From Mikania micrantha (lineage: Eukaryota > Streptophyta > Magnoliopsida > Asterales > Asteraceae), in the NCBI GenBank assembly GCA_009363875.1, contig CM018680.1, forward strand, positions 58,367,563 to 58,431,562: DNA of 64,000 nucleotides, read 5' to 3'. The translations under genes and the position numbers were made by a program. Shown here piece after piece: positions 46,056 through 58,491 of the stretch; the first letter of the stretch is position 1, and each line of letters opens with the position of its first letter. Below the pieces are notes generated by a model. That model ran no database searches and was not told the origin of the DNA. It saw nothing but the letters and a program-made list of their open reading frames with translations.

Positions 46056-46994
46056 GGGTTTATATCATTTGAAAACTCAATCTTAAAGAGAAAAATCTTT
46101 AATTTATATCTAAGCAGTTGATTTGAAACATTGAAAATAAATATATGGTCCACGTTAACTCACATTAAAATTGATTTGTTTATTCAAAACTCAATTCTTT
46201 ATTCAGATTTAATGTAGATCACACATTTATTTTTAAGATTCCAAATTAATGGCAAATATAATTTAAAGATTTTGTCTCTAAGATCGTGTTTTCATATGAT
46301 ACAATCCCTCCATGCGGTTTGTAACTTTGTATAATTTAATATTGTTCGGGTTTTAGAATTATTAACTTAAAGGATTTTTTTGAATGTTCACAAAAAAGCA
46401 TAATTACGGTCACATCAATGGTCCTTGCTTTTTGACAAATTCATGTTCTTGCTCCCATGATATGATATGCCTTTTTATCATGTTGCAAACCAAACCAAGA
46501 ATTGCCACAACCATAAAGCCTAAATTGTAATCCATTCCTTTACTCAGCATACATTTTGGTACATCATGCTTTAAAAGTTGTACATCTCTTTGGTCCATTC
46601 TTCATCCCCCCTACCTAAGGGCCTCAGATGGGAAGTTTAATCAAACCCTCCATCCAATTATTGTCTCATTAAGGTCTATTTTCCTGTAGATATGAACACA
46701 TACAAGCTGTAAGATTGCCACTGACTCATTAAACCAGTAATAATTTATCACAAAACCAATAACTAACAAGCCCGTTTGACGACCAAGGGTTCGGATCATT
46801 TGTCAGGTGACCATTTGACCAAAAACGCTTCGAATGAACATCATGAAGTTATGCCCACATATAAAATCAAGCCATCGAGCTTGTTAAGTACCAATTTGGA
46901 CAAATACCGATGATATATACAACTTCAAAAAGAACAAATAAGTGAATTGCAATATTAAACAACTAGCTTCTGCTTTCACCATATGATAAACTTC
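46056..46994. other. 3' flank of the homeodomain gene
   Basis: This is intergenic or 3' UTR sequence of the minus-strand homeodomain gene. No additional coding similarity or recognised repeat is seen. Confidence 0.4.
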
Positions 46995-49900
46995 TCAATC
47001 ACCTGAAGAAGTGGTTTCTGCAGTTTCATCGTCACTAAAATTAGAGGTCATCCGCGCAGTTGACCTGAGAATGCATGTGATTGGTGTCAGAAAATGTATA
47101 GAATCATAAATTTACTCATATAAACTTTTAAGTTTTAATGCCAAAATTAAAATAAAGTAAATCACGCAGCGGGATGGAGCCATTTTTTAGAAGTTGTGAT
47201 GATATATGTAGATGTGACAATTTTAACCTATTATTAATAGTAAGTTGCTTTAGGTTATGTTTTATCTACAACGAAAGAAATCAAATGGAAATGGGTCGAA
47301 ACTCTCCCAAATTGTAACAGGGTTACTGTCTTTCAAATTACATCCACATAGTTATGTTTACTACCCTCAATAGCAAGATCACGTCTCTCAGAATGATAAA
47401 TAGATTTATTGAAATAATAATTGAGCATTCATCATTATTTATTGAAAATTTTAAAACAAAACAGACAGAGAAAGTGTTTGATGTCCTACCTGACCCGCCC
47501 ATTTCGCAACCTCTATATCTAAGGAATGGGTTGATTTGTTTTGTGGCATTTATCTCAACTGGTCATATAAAAAATTTAGCCAAGATAGTACAATGGGTCG
47601 AAAGGGCTTAATGAGCGGAAAGTCACCCTAAGTCTATTTTTTAATTCATACAACGCCCTAAATCACTTTATTCAAAGACTTTAATCGTTGTCACAGTATT
47701 GTATTGTAATCATAATATATTTTTCTTATAAATAACTAGGCTGAGTGAGATTTAAGGGGTAACGTTGCTGTAATCATAATGTAACACATTATTATTTTTA
47801 ATTTTCTTAAAAGGACAAAGTAGCTGTGGGTCACGCTGACCCGACCTGTCATCCTGCCACCTCTAGTATATCCTTGCATTCAGAACATAAGTCAAGTTGA
47901 CGACTTGGTATTTCGTTCAAGAGTGAGTACCCTTATCGATTGGTCTAAAGCTAGCCCTTACATATAGATAATTTTATGGAAAAATTTCATCTTGGGCAGT
48001 TAAATGTGGTCAAACCTAAAATCGGTGTGCTAGGTATGTGCCAAATTGCTTTATTAGAGGTTTTCCACTTGCTACTCATCTGCAATGTTGAAAATGGGGG
48101 TGTTTGGTTTTACTGCATGGGGCACCCCCATAACTGCTTCTACACAATAAATCAATTATAAAAAAATGGCGAATGCCACCATTAGGCGCCCCTCAACGAC
48201 CGGTCCCACGGCCAACATGAGGGACGTAAATCGCATGACCCAGGGACAATTGGGTGGTGCCGGGCTTTGAACCCTAGATTTAGTAACTCATGCTGTCACT
48301 CACAATTCTAGCTCCCCAAGATTCTTTTTCCTGCTTCTTTTCACTTTCTGTATTATTGCTTGATTACTTGCTATAACCTTAAAATATCATTATCTAATTC
48401 CTAATTCTTCATTATTAACTATTTAATTTTTCCTTTTTTCAACTTGTGTAATATACAAAGTTTCTAAGTATTTAATACATATGGTGAAAATAGTCAACAG
48501 AGAAAAAATTATTAAGCATATGGTATACAAGCATTAACCTTTTAGTCTTGTTGGTTATAGGAGGAAAGTCAACGAACGTCTCTTTCCTTGGATATACTTG
48601 ATGCATGAAGTCATCCCTGTTTCTCTTGGCAACCTTAAGCAACAAAATATATAAATAGGGTTTTAAAAGTCAGATTTCAGACTGCATGAATGTGATGGAC
48701 TACAATGCTCACCCTCATTTCATTTCCTGGATAAATCTTTGGAGAAATTAGTTTGGAGTATTCATCAATTCCTCTTCTTTCTCTATCAAATTCATCATCC
48801 TACAAATTAGTCCCATATATGAACCATTAGTTAGGGCAATAAATGTCTTTGCCAAAAAATATAACAAAACTGGTATATGAGATATATGAACCCTTTTATA
48901 TAAGAACAGATCTATCTTACTTCAGACTAGTCAAATGTAGAAAATTACCTACACATGAAATGGATCACCTAAGCTAAGGTGCTAAACAATTCAAATGCTA
49001 ACAAATATCTAAATCATTTTAACAAAAATAAATTATCATATTGTTTTTAATAAATAGATCTCATAGTCATATTTAATCTATACTTAATAAATAAATCACT
49101 GATTGCGCATTGAGCCACATGTCACAATTTTGTAAGCCCAAGATTTGTTTTTACCGCTTCTCTTATTACCCTCCTTCCCCCATGTAATATTTATTATTTC
49201 CTTTTCTCAGTCCTCTATTTTTCTTATTTCACTCCTTTACCATTAATTTTTTTATTCAACCATGTAAATATGTAATATGCAGGTTTCTAACTTTACGCAT
49301 TAATTTATCAAAAAGAAAAACAGTGAGCATAAAGCGGTTGAATATTTAACCGACCCATCTTGGTTTGATCCACAAGTAAAAGATTTACCCATTTGGCCAG
49401 TCCCATGTCACCCAGCCCACCCATTTTGCCACCTGTACAAAACGGTATAGAGAAACAAATATGGTTAAGACCTTAGGTGCCTTTCTAGAGAATCCTCTGT
49501 CATCAACTTGAAGAGTTTCACCACACTTATAGGTGAAATCAGAAGTCAATGGTTCAACACGTCCTCTATAATTAACCTTTGAAGGCCCGCTACGAGTGTA
49601 ATTCTCTGCGTGCTTACTGTCAAAGTTTTTCCCATGGTCAATTAGATGATGATTAGAAAAAGAATCTGGTCTCCTATTTACTCCAGGACCATGCTTCATT
49701 CTTGTCTCAAATTGATTATTTTGGACTGATGTTTCTCCAGCAGAATCATCGTTTACCTCCATCTGCAAACGCCTCTCAGATAAAGGATTTCTATTATGCT
49801 TAGAAATAGGAGGTGCTGACTTATATCGACTTTTCTCATGATGCTTGGAAGCATGCTTTATCTCTAAACCTGCTAATTCATCTAAATCCATGGGATCATA

Positions 49901-52900
49901 ACTCTTTGGATTGTATCTTTCATGCATCTGCGATTAGACAGCATAAAAATATTAGCCTAATATAATATTGTCTAATATCCTTTTTTTTTATAAATGGAAA
50001 TTGTCTAAATATCTTTTTGACGCTTTTCCCCTTAAGCTTATATTTTTTATATTATTTTTTTAACCTACTGCAGATGAAACATAACATGAATTTACCCATT
50101 CATAAAAAACAAAATGAAATTGCCACTTCATGATCATTTCCATATTCAATATATTACAATAATATGTAATCTGGTACACCAACTACTTATCGAGATAAAT
50201 TACACAAAAAGTGTTCCAATTCAACACAACAGGATAAGCCCTAGGGGTGTTCAGTTTTCGAATATGACTCGAAAAAATTGAAATTCGATTCGATTTCAAT
50301 TCGAAAAACACTAAGTCGAAATTCGATTCGAATTCGATTCGATTCGTAGTATAATTTCGAATTTCGAATCGAATTTCGAATCGAATTTCGAATTTCATAT
50401 TTTTAATTCGATTCGAAATTCGAATTTAAATTATTATATATTTTTATTTTATATGCACAAGTAATTACTATCTTTATAAATTAGGCTTTTTAATTAGGTA
50501 GTTTAGTTTATAAAAGCAAAAATACTATTAGACAAATGTCAATTTAATTATAAAATATCCATAATTTTAACACTTTTAAATACGCCAAACCTAAACATTC
50601 ACAATAAAAGCGTAAATCATGATGCTCGAAAATTGATCATTTTAGTTGTCAATTTCTAATATTTTGATAACTTGTCACTTTATGTTTTTTTGTATGTTAT
50701 CACTGGCATTATATATTAAATTTTTATTATTGTACTAGTTTAAATGATATCTCTAATATTACAACTTAGATGTTGGTTATTTTGATATTTGAATGTTTAA
50801 TGTTTTGATTATTTGATATTTTGAATACTATATAGGAAGTATAAACAATTTTTTAATTAAATTCAAATCAAATCAATTCGAATTCGGATCGAATTCGAAT
50901 TCCGAATTCGAATAGAATCGAATTTCGAATTTGAAAACGAATTCGAATTTCGAATTCGAATTGGATTTTTCGAATCGATTTCGAATTCGAATGCTCTTAA
51001 AAAATTCAAAATTCGAAATCATTCGATTCGAAATATTCGAGTTATTCGAAATTCGATTTGATGAACACCCCTAATAAGCCCCAAAGTCCAGAGAAACCAT
51101 TTTTACTTGATAAGGACCCAAAGCTAGCCGTTTTGACTCGGACCAAATGAAAAACTACCATTTCGACCCATTACATAAACCACCCATTTTAATTTCATTT
51201 TTTATGCCTCGGTTAAAACGTTGAGTTCTTTCATCTTTGTATAATACAAGGGTATTACATACCATTAGGCCTGCAAAATGCTGAACAAACACAAATAGGG
51301 CCCATTTGTGTTCATTCATTTAATTATAACCGAACAAATGACCAGACATGAACATCTAGATGCACAGTGTTTACTTGCCAGTGTTCGTTTGTTAGAAAAT
51401 AAAAGTGTGTGCATTCGTTAATCGTATATACGAATGCTTCACAAACATCAATTAACATAACAAAGATAAACAAACATACTTCAAATATATAGAAATTCAC
51501 CCGTGAGAATAAATTCAAGTACGTTCAAAATTTAAAGGGGCTTAGCATGAGCTTGATAATGACCAAAAAAATATGATTTTTTTTGTTAACAAAAACAAAC
51601 GAAACAAACAAACATACTCGGTTAACAAAAACAAACAACTGTAAATAAATGAATATAAATAAATGAACATAAACAAACATTCACAAAAGTATATGAAATA
51701 GCGAGACATATGTCCATGTTTGCTCATTTAGTTAATTGAACAAAAAAATTTGACCCTGTTTTTTCGTTTAGTAAACAAACAAACATGAACGAGCTTCCTA
51801 CCGAAAGGTTCACGAACGGTTCATCAAGCATCTGGTTTGTTTACAAGCCTAAATACAGTATTAACACAAATATCACCCGTAATGGGGACCAACATTCAAC
51901 TCCCACCATCATTTCAAAAGGACAAGTAGTTCTTAATGTGTATGTACCACCATTTTTAATAGCATAAATGAATTGCTCAAATGAAGTTCCTAAATTTCCC
52001 AAGAAAGTAGGATGAATGCATACCTTGCTTCCATTAGGAAGCTGAAAAGCTCTAGATCCATCCAGTGGATGAGATGCTGAGTGGTCACCGACATAGTAGG
52101 ATTCTGGAAGTACATCAGTGAATAATACGTTAGGGGAAACATAGTTAGACAAGTGACCAAGTGGTCCACCAAGTGTCATTAATTTATCAAGAGCTACAAA
52201 AAAGGATTTTGTCCACAAAGTGGTTACTACATTTTTCAAATCTTAAGCCCAAGGGGTCCACCAAGTATCATTAATTTACCAAGAGCTACAAAAAAGGATT
52301 TGTCCACAAAGTGGTAGCTACGTTTATCAGATCTTAAGTTTTCTTTTTACTAATAAATTTTACTGGACAATGAATGCCCTATATCCAAAAAAAGATGAGG
52401 TTATCATGACTAAGAAAATCAATCTAAGGCTAAAAAAGGTTGTATATTAATATTTATAGAACCCATAGAACAAATTAGCAAGTTAGACATAAAGGCAAGC
52501 TGTTATATTTGGAAATAATAAATAAAGAATCACAAGGTCACAAACACAATCTATATAATATAAATCATAAAAGTATAAAACTAATATTACTTACGGTTGA
52601 CTGGAATCTTGACTGGATTCTCAAATGCACCAGGAGGGAGTGGCTCAAATTCAATACCAAGTGGTGGACCATCCTCTTTATAATTCCTTCCCAATTGCCT
52701 TTTGACAGCTGTAATTGCCGCATTCTCTAACTGACCTTTCACCTTCAAATATCCAGACGGGCCTGTCCTACCCTTTACACTTTTTAAATCATTATGAGTT
52801 GGATATTTTGTTGTTAATGTAGCTATATGATCCACATTTTGAGAGCGGAAATCATCATTTAATGGTGAGCTACTTCCAGATGATGTATCATCATCATCAT

Positions 52901-55900
52901 GATCGTCATGATCATCATCATCATCCATACCCATGATACTGTTATGTTGACTTCCATGATCAAACTGAATTTCTATTGGTAAAAGGCTTTCAGTAGTAAA
53001 TCTTCTACTTTCAACTTCTTTCAAGTCATAATGCTTGTTATCCCCTTGTTTGGTGCTGCCACATGAATCTTGTCTGAGTCCACTTCCACGATCCTGTATG
53101 ACACCACTTGACCAATCTTGTTTTCCATGCAGGCCCACTTCATCAATCGGTTGTTTTTTGTCCTTTAATCTCCTGTGACAAAACCATCCAGAAACTTGTT
53201 TTTCTGTCAACCCTATTGACTCTGCAAGTTCCACCTTCATCATCTCTGTGGGATATTTATGTTCTGCAAAAAATAAATAAATAAAATAAAAATAAAAATA
53301 AAAAAACTTCTTTAACAGTTTGTGGTTATACCATTAGAAAACATTAGTTAACACACTGTAAGAAAAAAAATGCAGAAACAAGGACAACCATCCCAGAGAT
53401 TCCAATTTCAACCCAACTACTTAGGAATGGATTGATTCAGCTTATGTTAAACTTCTAACAGCTCAAAGAAGTAAAATTAACATAAAAAGGGACTTACAAG
53501 TAAACAGGTCGATTGGGTCAAAAGTAACCCAAAGCATATTTTGATGTTTAAAGTATCCTACATCATTTTATTCAAAAAAAGTAGATTATTATTGAAATAA
53601 AAAAAAAATTGCGATTATATTAAACACGTTACTTGTTAAAGAAATTAAATGGTTTGTACAATAAGGGTAAAGTTATTTGATTGAACCTATTACTCAACCT
53701 GACCATTTTGCCACTTTAAGAAGTAAGTACAAGCATACCATTATAGAAGTCCTCAAGGGCTGCAACTTGAGCTGGTGTCTTGACAATTCGCTTTGGTTTC
53801 TTCTCTGGAAGAGCTTTATGCTCATCTGCATGAACTTCTTGAGGCTCTACAACATTAAACACAGAAAGATTCATAAAAGTATACCATATAGTGTTGATTC
53901 TTCAACACTATCTAATCCCAAACTCTTGAAACAGTCCTAGAAGTTAATAGAATAATTGTAAAATGATACAAAGAAATAGTATCATTCTTCAATAGTCTAA
54001 AATTCAAATTCTTACTAAATGCATTCAACATGCGATTTTAGAATACAGAGTAAGACACATATCCCTCTACTGTGAAATGATTGTTTTTTGTTTATCATGC
54101 AAAACTACTTTTATTGGGAGACGTGTCAACTTTTCAAGGAGAGAATGGGAAAGTAAGTTGGCCATTTTTCATCAAGATATCAAACTAAAGATCAGTCTTT
54201 TCAGAGTTCATTTAATCATGACTAATGTAAAAGCATGCTAACAAAAAAATTATACTCTTGTTTCAAAAGGGGAACATTTACTCACAATTTTTACATCATC
54301 TTTATTTTTTTGTAATAATGGAAAAGCAAAAATGTCAATAACAATGTCACAATCATCATTTCCAAATTCTATTGATGCAACCTGTCAAATACTATATGAT
54401 AGTGGTTAATTAGAAAACAAATAATGTGTATAGAATCAAAATCAAAAATTGTCAGATTAAAGCATGCCAAATGTGCAACATACTCTATAATATGGACATA
54501 GAAGGCAATCATTCATATTATTAGCATGAGCCAGAGATTATAAACACTCGTAACACATCATATGAATAGATACTTCCCTATCACATTATCTTAAACATGT
54601 ACCATTTTCCATGCATATATAAACAAGATCTTATATCAAAGTTCATTTGTAAACCACAAGATTGGCATATCAGATACCACTTATGTTCCTCATCGACCAA
54701 CAATAACCTATTCCACAATGCTTCCAACAAAATTGTTTTAATGTTTAGCATTTAAAGAGGAAGATGGCTTGTTAAACATAAACCATCGTGCTTGTTATGC
54801 ATGAAGTCTGCACTCCAGAAATTGCAAATTTATAAAAGTGCCCCTAAACTCCAGCTTCAGAGGTTTAATGCATTTCATAGACAAAAAAAACCATGAACTT
54901 TAAGCATGACAATAATCTAGTGTATAGACTAAAGCTAATCAATGTTTTTAACCAAATAAAACACAAGACCTAAAACTGCAGAGTGTATTGACTAAGCTAA
55001 TTAATGTTTTTAACCAGATAAAACACAAGATCTAAAACTGCAGAATGTTTAATGTTCTGCACAGAAAAAAAGAAAGGAAACATTGATATTGTAAAGCATG
55101 AAATCCACAACCTGTTAACCATGCTGTTCTAACAAAAATCTACCATAAAATTTAATCTTTGTATCTATTTGTTCTTAGATAGAAAAATCAGATATTAAGG
55201 ACATACAAATTCACGTCTATAAACATAAAAACCACCTGGGTTTTATAGTTGCCGCACATGTTCAGCACTTTAGCATGACAAGTGCATTTTTTTCAACCCA
55301 AACAGTGCATTATCAACATCTGCTGTAAGGAGGTTGATGCCTTGAAAAAAATATAGCAATCAAGCTACATGGGCCCCAACTAATCACCTTACTTTTCATC
55401 CAGAATAGAATGTAACAATTCATTAAACTTCAATGGTTTTACAAATCTAAACATACATATGTGCTTTTAGCACTAAAATTGATCACCACTTCACCAGTAA
55501 GTACTAACTTACAGTCTTCAGGTAACCAAAGATAATCTCACATTCAAGCAAGGTAGATAGAAGCAATCTTAATGCCCTAATTTCATAAACATTATTGAGG
55601 GGAAAAAAATAAAAATGCACAAAAATACTCTTTTCAAGCCAAATGAATATACATCATATTGATCTTTGAGATCAAACCTAGTATTGTGCTAATAGAAAAC
55701 TGATCTTGACTTTGTCGATAAATAAATATCAATTTCTTATATGCTCATACTTGTTATACGGTTTTCGATGCAATAATAATAAAAGTCATCATATTTCAAG
55801 TTAAAAAACAGATTTTTAAAGTGTGATTTCTCTTGTAACCGATGGAGTGTACCTCAAAGAACAACCAATTGATAACCTCACTTGTCTAAAATTCTCATAT

Positions 55901-56075
55901 ACTTTGAAAAAAGGGCAAAAAAATTAGCAGAAAAACCCCACATCATATTTTCCAGCAACAAAGCAGATGCATACAATCAACAATTCGACAACAAATCAAT
56001 AATAAAACGGAAAAATCCACTCGAAGTGATCTCGAATTGAGACAAATAGGTCAAAAATGTGTGCATACCTTCCAT
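46995..56075 (-). CDS. Plant homeodomain-like protein, 553 aa, eight coding exons
   Basis: Exons, 5' to 3': 56075-56069, 53846-53739, 53263-52595, 52193-52024, 49927-49472, 48799-48713, 48633-48539, 47064-46995. The 1,662 nt divide exactly into 553 codons plus stop; all introns are GT-AG and phases agree. The first exon holds only ATGGAAG. Residues about 20-75 form a homeodomain (KRIVKTPAQVAALEDFYNEH ... LTEKQVSGWFCHRRLKDKK), whose recognition helix has WFCHRR instead of the classical WFQNRR. Next come a serine- and aspartate-rich linker (a DDDDHDDHDDDD run), a conserved GYLKVKGQLENAAITAVKRQLG block, EPLPPGAF, and a charged C-terminus ending SNFSDDETAETTSSGD. The layout matches the Arabidopsis homeodomain-like protein At4g03250 as I remember it. 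A nuclear DNA-binding role is family inference. The donor at 49472 (AAG|GTCTTA) is weak. Confidence 0.9.
48165..48310 (-). mobile_element. tRNA-derived SINE in a homeodomain-gene intron
   Basis: On the minus strand a box B-like GGGTTCAAAGCCC (about 48267-48279) follows a degenerate box A region. The body continues with CCTGGGTCATGCGATTTACG, ATGTTGGCCGTGGGACCGGT and GGCGCCTAATGGTGGCATTC, and ends in a T-run on the minus strand. The related fragment at 30807-30880 shares its 3' half. No clear TSD was found. It lies in the intron between exons 48633-48539 and 47064-46995. Confidence 0.65.
50242..51073. mobile_element. hAT-like element made of TTCGAATTCGAAT palindromes, TSD ATAAGCCC
   Basis: The termini are TAGGGGTGTTCA and TGAACACCCCTA, exact inverted repeats. 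ATAAGCCC at 50234-50241 and 51074-51081 is an exact 8-bp target-site duplication. Both ends are arrays of AATTCGAATTTCGAATCG-type palindromic units; the middle (50430-50860) is AT-rich. It has no transposase. It sits in the intron between homeodomain-gene exons 52193-52024 and 49927-49472. Confidence 0.9.
52157..52338. repeat. 92-bp tandem duplication spanning a splice acceptor of the homeodomain gene
   Basis: Copy A (52157-52246) contains the functional acceptor and the first bases of the exon starting at 52193. Copy B (52247-52338) repeats GTCCACCAAGT.TCATTAATTTA, AAGAGCTACAAAAAAGGATT and GTCCACAAAGTGGT at an offset of 92 bases. It therefore has a second acceptor (exon would start at 52285). 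The copies differ at about ten positions. Confidence 0.88.
53847..56068. other. First coding intron of the homeodomain gene (2.2 kb)
   Basis: The intron begins AG|GTATGC (gene strand, 56068) and ends TGTTGTAG (53847). It contains a 70-bp tandem duplication (about 54935-55045, with CTAAGCTAATTAATGTTTTT and ACAAGATCTAAAACTGCAGA units). It also has a stretch at 54291-54386 with an open frame, which is considered and rejected as an exon elsewhere in this report. Confidence 0.6.
54935..55045. repeat. Tandem duplication of about 70 bp
   Basis: AAGCTAATCAATGTTTTTAA...AAAACACAAGACCTAAAACT is followed by AAGCTAATTAATGTTTTTAA...AAAACACAAGATCTAAAACT, with four differences. It is intronic and non-coding. 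Confidence 0.8.
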
Positions 56076-56105
56076 AACTCCGTTTGATTTTAGGGTTTTT
56101 GTTTG

Positions 56106-56153
56106 CTAAGCTATCGCAATCCATTTTGCCTTCTGTATGGTCAAATTCACCAT
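56106..56153 (-). promoter_or_regulatory. Upstream ORF 1 of the homeodomain gene (15 codons)
   Basis: ATG at 56153-56151 opens a frame that closes at TAG 56108-56106, 30 bases upstream of the main start at 56075. A second upstream ATG at 56124 opens another frame that reads across the main start and the first intron. Both would be met by scanning ribosomes before the main ATG if transcription begins upstream of 56153, so they could lower translation. The transcription start is not known, and no peptide conservation can be judged. Confidence 0.55.
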
Positions 56154-56672
56154 CGTCAAGTTCTAAGAGAAGAGAATGCAACAAATTAGAGAGATTTATG
56201 ACGACGATTGAGGGGAATTGAAGTTGATTTTGGGCTGTTTTTGCAGCTAGATTGAGGGCGAAACGTAATTACACAGAAATATGGCCTAAATTGGGGAGTT
56301 TGATTGTGAAGAAGAAGAGAAGAAAAAAAGAAGGTAAAAGGAAAGACCAAAATCTTGTTGCCGATTGAATTGAGGCAATTTTTTGTGTTTTGCTTTATAC
56401 GTCAACATATACACTGTCTTTTTATATATTTTATATTTATTATAAAGTAATAAAAATTTAAGAAAATAAACAATTTGTTATAAATTAAGTATATTACGTG
56501 TTAATGGGTATTTTAAGTGATAAAATAATAATTAAAATTTTTAATAACTAAAAAAATAATGCATTACCTACTTGTTTTGAAAGAATATAGATTCTTGAAC
56601 TAATTGATGATACAAATTCATTTACTTTTCTATTAAAAACTAATTGTTATAAATCAAGAAAGTGATGTATAA

Positions 56673-57445
56673 TCTATACTATATAATAAAAGAATAACAA
56701 TTTTGCCACATGTCAAATTCTTACACCACTATTGCCACATGTCACATTTTTACACCACTATTGCCACTTGTCAAATTTTTATTAATCCACTTAATTCTCT
56801 CTCATATTAAATAACCATATTCTCTCTCTAATTAAATAATTATAATATATGTAACTAATATATAATTTATCTTTTTAGTTTAAAACACACTTAAAAATTT
56901 TTATAAAATATAAATGTTCTAAAATCAAAATTTTTATAGTAACAAAATTTATGTAAAAAACAATTTATCTTACAAAATATTTTTTTTAAAATAAAATATA
57001 CTATAAAAGAAGTATTTATACAATGTGGTTTTTATAAACAAATGACGTTTTTAATTTATTTAAAAACTGAAGTAATAAAAATGATATAGAAAGTTACACT
57101 TTTGGTCCATTATGTTTAACGCTATTTTTAATTGGGTCCTTTAACTTTAATAATTACAAAAATTATATTTTATATTATTGATTTATAAAAGTTAGTTTTT
57201 AATATAATACAAACTAAAGTTTTTAACGTTACTTATTTCGAAGATACTAATTGCTACACATTAAAAGTTCATATAAAATTTGTATAATATATAGAGTTTT
57301 TAATTATTTTTTTATTACTTAAAATATTTATTAATATGTGAATTAATCATTTTATATCAAAATATTGTTTTATAATTGTTAAATTTTCATCACTAACTAC
57401 TTAATTTTATATTAAATCCGTGTAATACACGGGTTAATAATCTAG
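56673..57445 (+). mobile_element. Non-autonomous Helitron, 773 bp
   Basis: The start is A|TCTATACTATATAATAAAAG, and the end is hairpin CGTGTAATACACG, then CTAG|T at 57442-57445. The first 130 bases repeat TTGCCACATGTCA-type segments. It is upstream of the homeodomain gene, about 600 bases from its start codon, with no coding content. Confidence 0.88.
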
Positions 57446-58030
57446 TTTATATAATTATTAAAGTTAAATAACTTAATTTGGTAATATCATTTAACATAAA
57501 CAACTAAAGTTTAATTTTTCCTATCATTTTTATAACTTTTGGTTAAACATAATTATTTTAAGCAATTTGTATTAAAAAAATCATTTGTTTATAGAAATAC
57601 CAGTATTTGAAAACTATGATTTATAGGGTATTTTATTTATTTTTTAAAAATTGTTTTTTATTTTACTTTTATTTTCTAAAAATACTAACTTTTCTAACTT
57701 TTAAAAAAATTGATTTTTAGAAAGTTTCATATTTTATAAACTTTTTTTGAAGTGTGCTTTTAAATAAAAATATTTGATTTTAATTTATTAAAAACTATTT
57801 TCTTGCATTTAAAAAGACAAATAATATTATTACTCATTAATATTATAAGTATTTAATATGAGAGAATGTATTATAAGTAATTAAGATAGAAAATTTAATA
57901 AAATTATAGAAAAATGACAAGTGGCAAGAAAACATGAGAATATGACATGTGTCAAAACTTATTTTTGTTTATTAGAATAGAAAGATATTTATTATAATTT
58001 ATTATAATATAAATAAAATAATATATTAGA
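57446..58030. other. AT-rich sequence with a 5' Helitron fragment
   Basis: At 57900-57985 the minus strand reads A|TCTTTCTATTCTAATAAAC followed by GACACATGTCAT and CTTGCCACTTGTCA. That matches the 5' end style of the local Helitrons, but no matching 3' end exists below it. The rest is A/T-rich without recognised structure. Confidence 0.5.
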
Positions 58031-58035
58031 ACTAA

Positions 58036-58318
58036 AATCAAACTAATGATGTCTTGTCCTAGTGGTAAGATGCATGTATTGAGGAAGTGATATGAGACCC
58101 AGGTCATGGATTCGATTCTTGATCCCACCAGGTTTTACCGGTCTTCCACCGTCGTGCCTTTGGGCGGGTGCTTGGGTCGGGTTTTTCCCCGGGAATTGGT
58201 AGCTGGTGGGCTAGGGGCTCCGTCTGTCTAGATTAGTGGCCAAGTTAGGCGTCATTTAGCTATTGGGGGCAGCGTACAAAGTACCCAACAGTTGATTAGT
58301 TAGTCGTTAAAAAAAAGA
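58036..58318 (+). mobile_element. tRNA-derived SINE with A-rich tail
   Basis: A box A-like TGTCCTAGTGGTAAGA (about 58054-58069) and a box B-like GGATTCGATTCTT (about 58108-58120) are followed by a GC-richer body (GGTTTTACCGG, TTTGGGCGGGTGCTTGGG) and a terminal A8 run at 58311-58318. I did not find a convincing target-site duplication. It belongs to a different SINE family from that at 4624-4883, although both share the CCTAGTGGTA head. Confidence 0.75.
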
Positions 58319-58491
58319 GCTAGAATTAACGTTTCATGTTAGAGGCTAACCGAATTTCCAAAACCCTAAACAAAAACAAATATGTATACGTTGACACAAT
58401 GATGAAAACAATGTTAGAAGAAACAAAACCTTAAAAAATCAAAGCACACAATTGTCTCATGAAAATTCAGGTATAATTTAAAATTTTCTTA

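Noticed and set aside
47354..47611. 85-codon plus-strand ORF in the last homeodomain-gene intron
   Set aside because: It covers degenerate GACCCGCCCATTT-type repeat text, has no recognisable domain, and lies in an intron on the opposite strand.
54291..54386. Open stretch with acceptor TTTGACAG and donor ATT|GTGAGT on the minus strand as an extra exon of the homeodomain gene
   Set aside because: It is open in one frame only, and that frame's phases (0/0) do not fit the flanking exons. The gene closes exactly to 553 codons without it.
56018..56124. ATG at 56124 (MDCDSLANKN...) as the start of the homeodomain protein
   Set aside because: Its frame reaches the first donor in phase 2 and runs into a stop in the next exon. 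Only ATG 56075 joins in frame.
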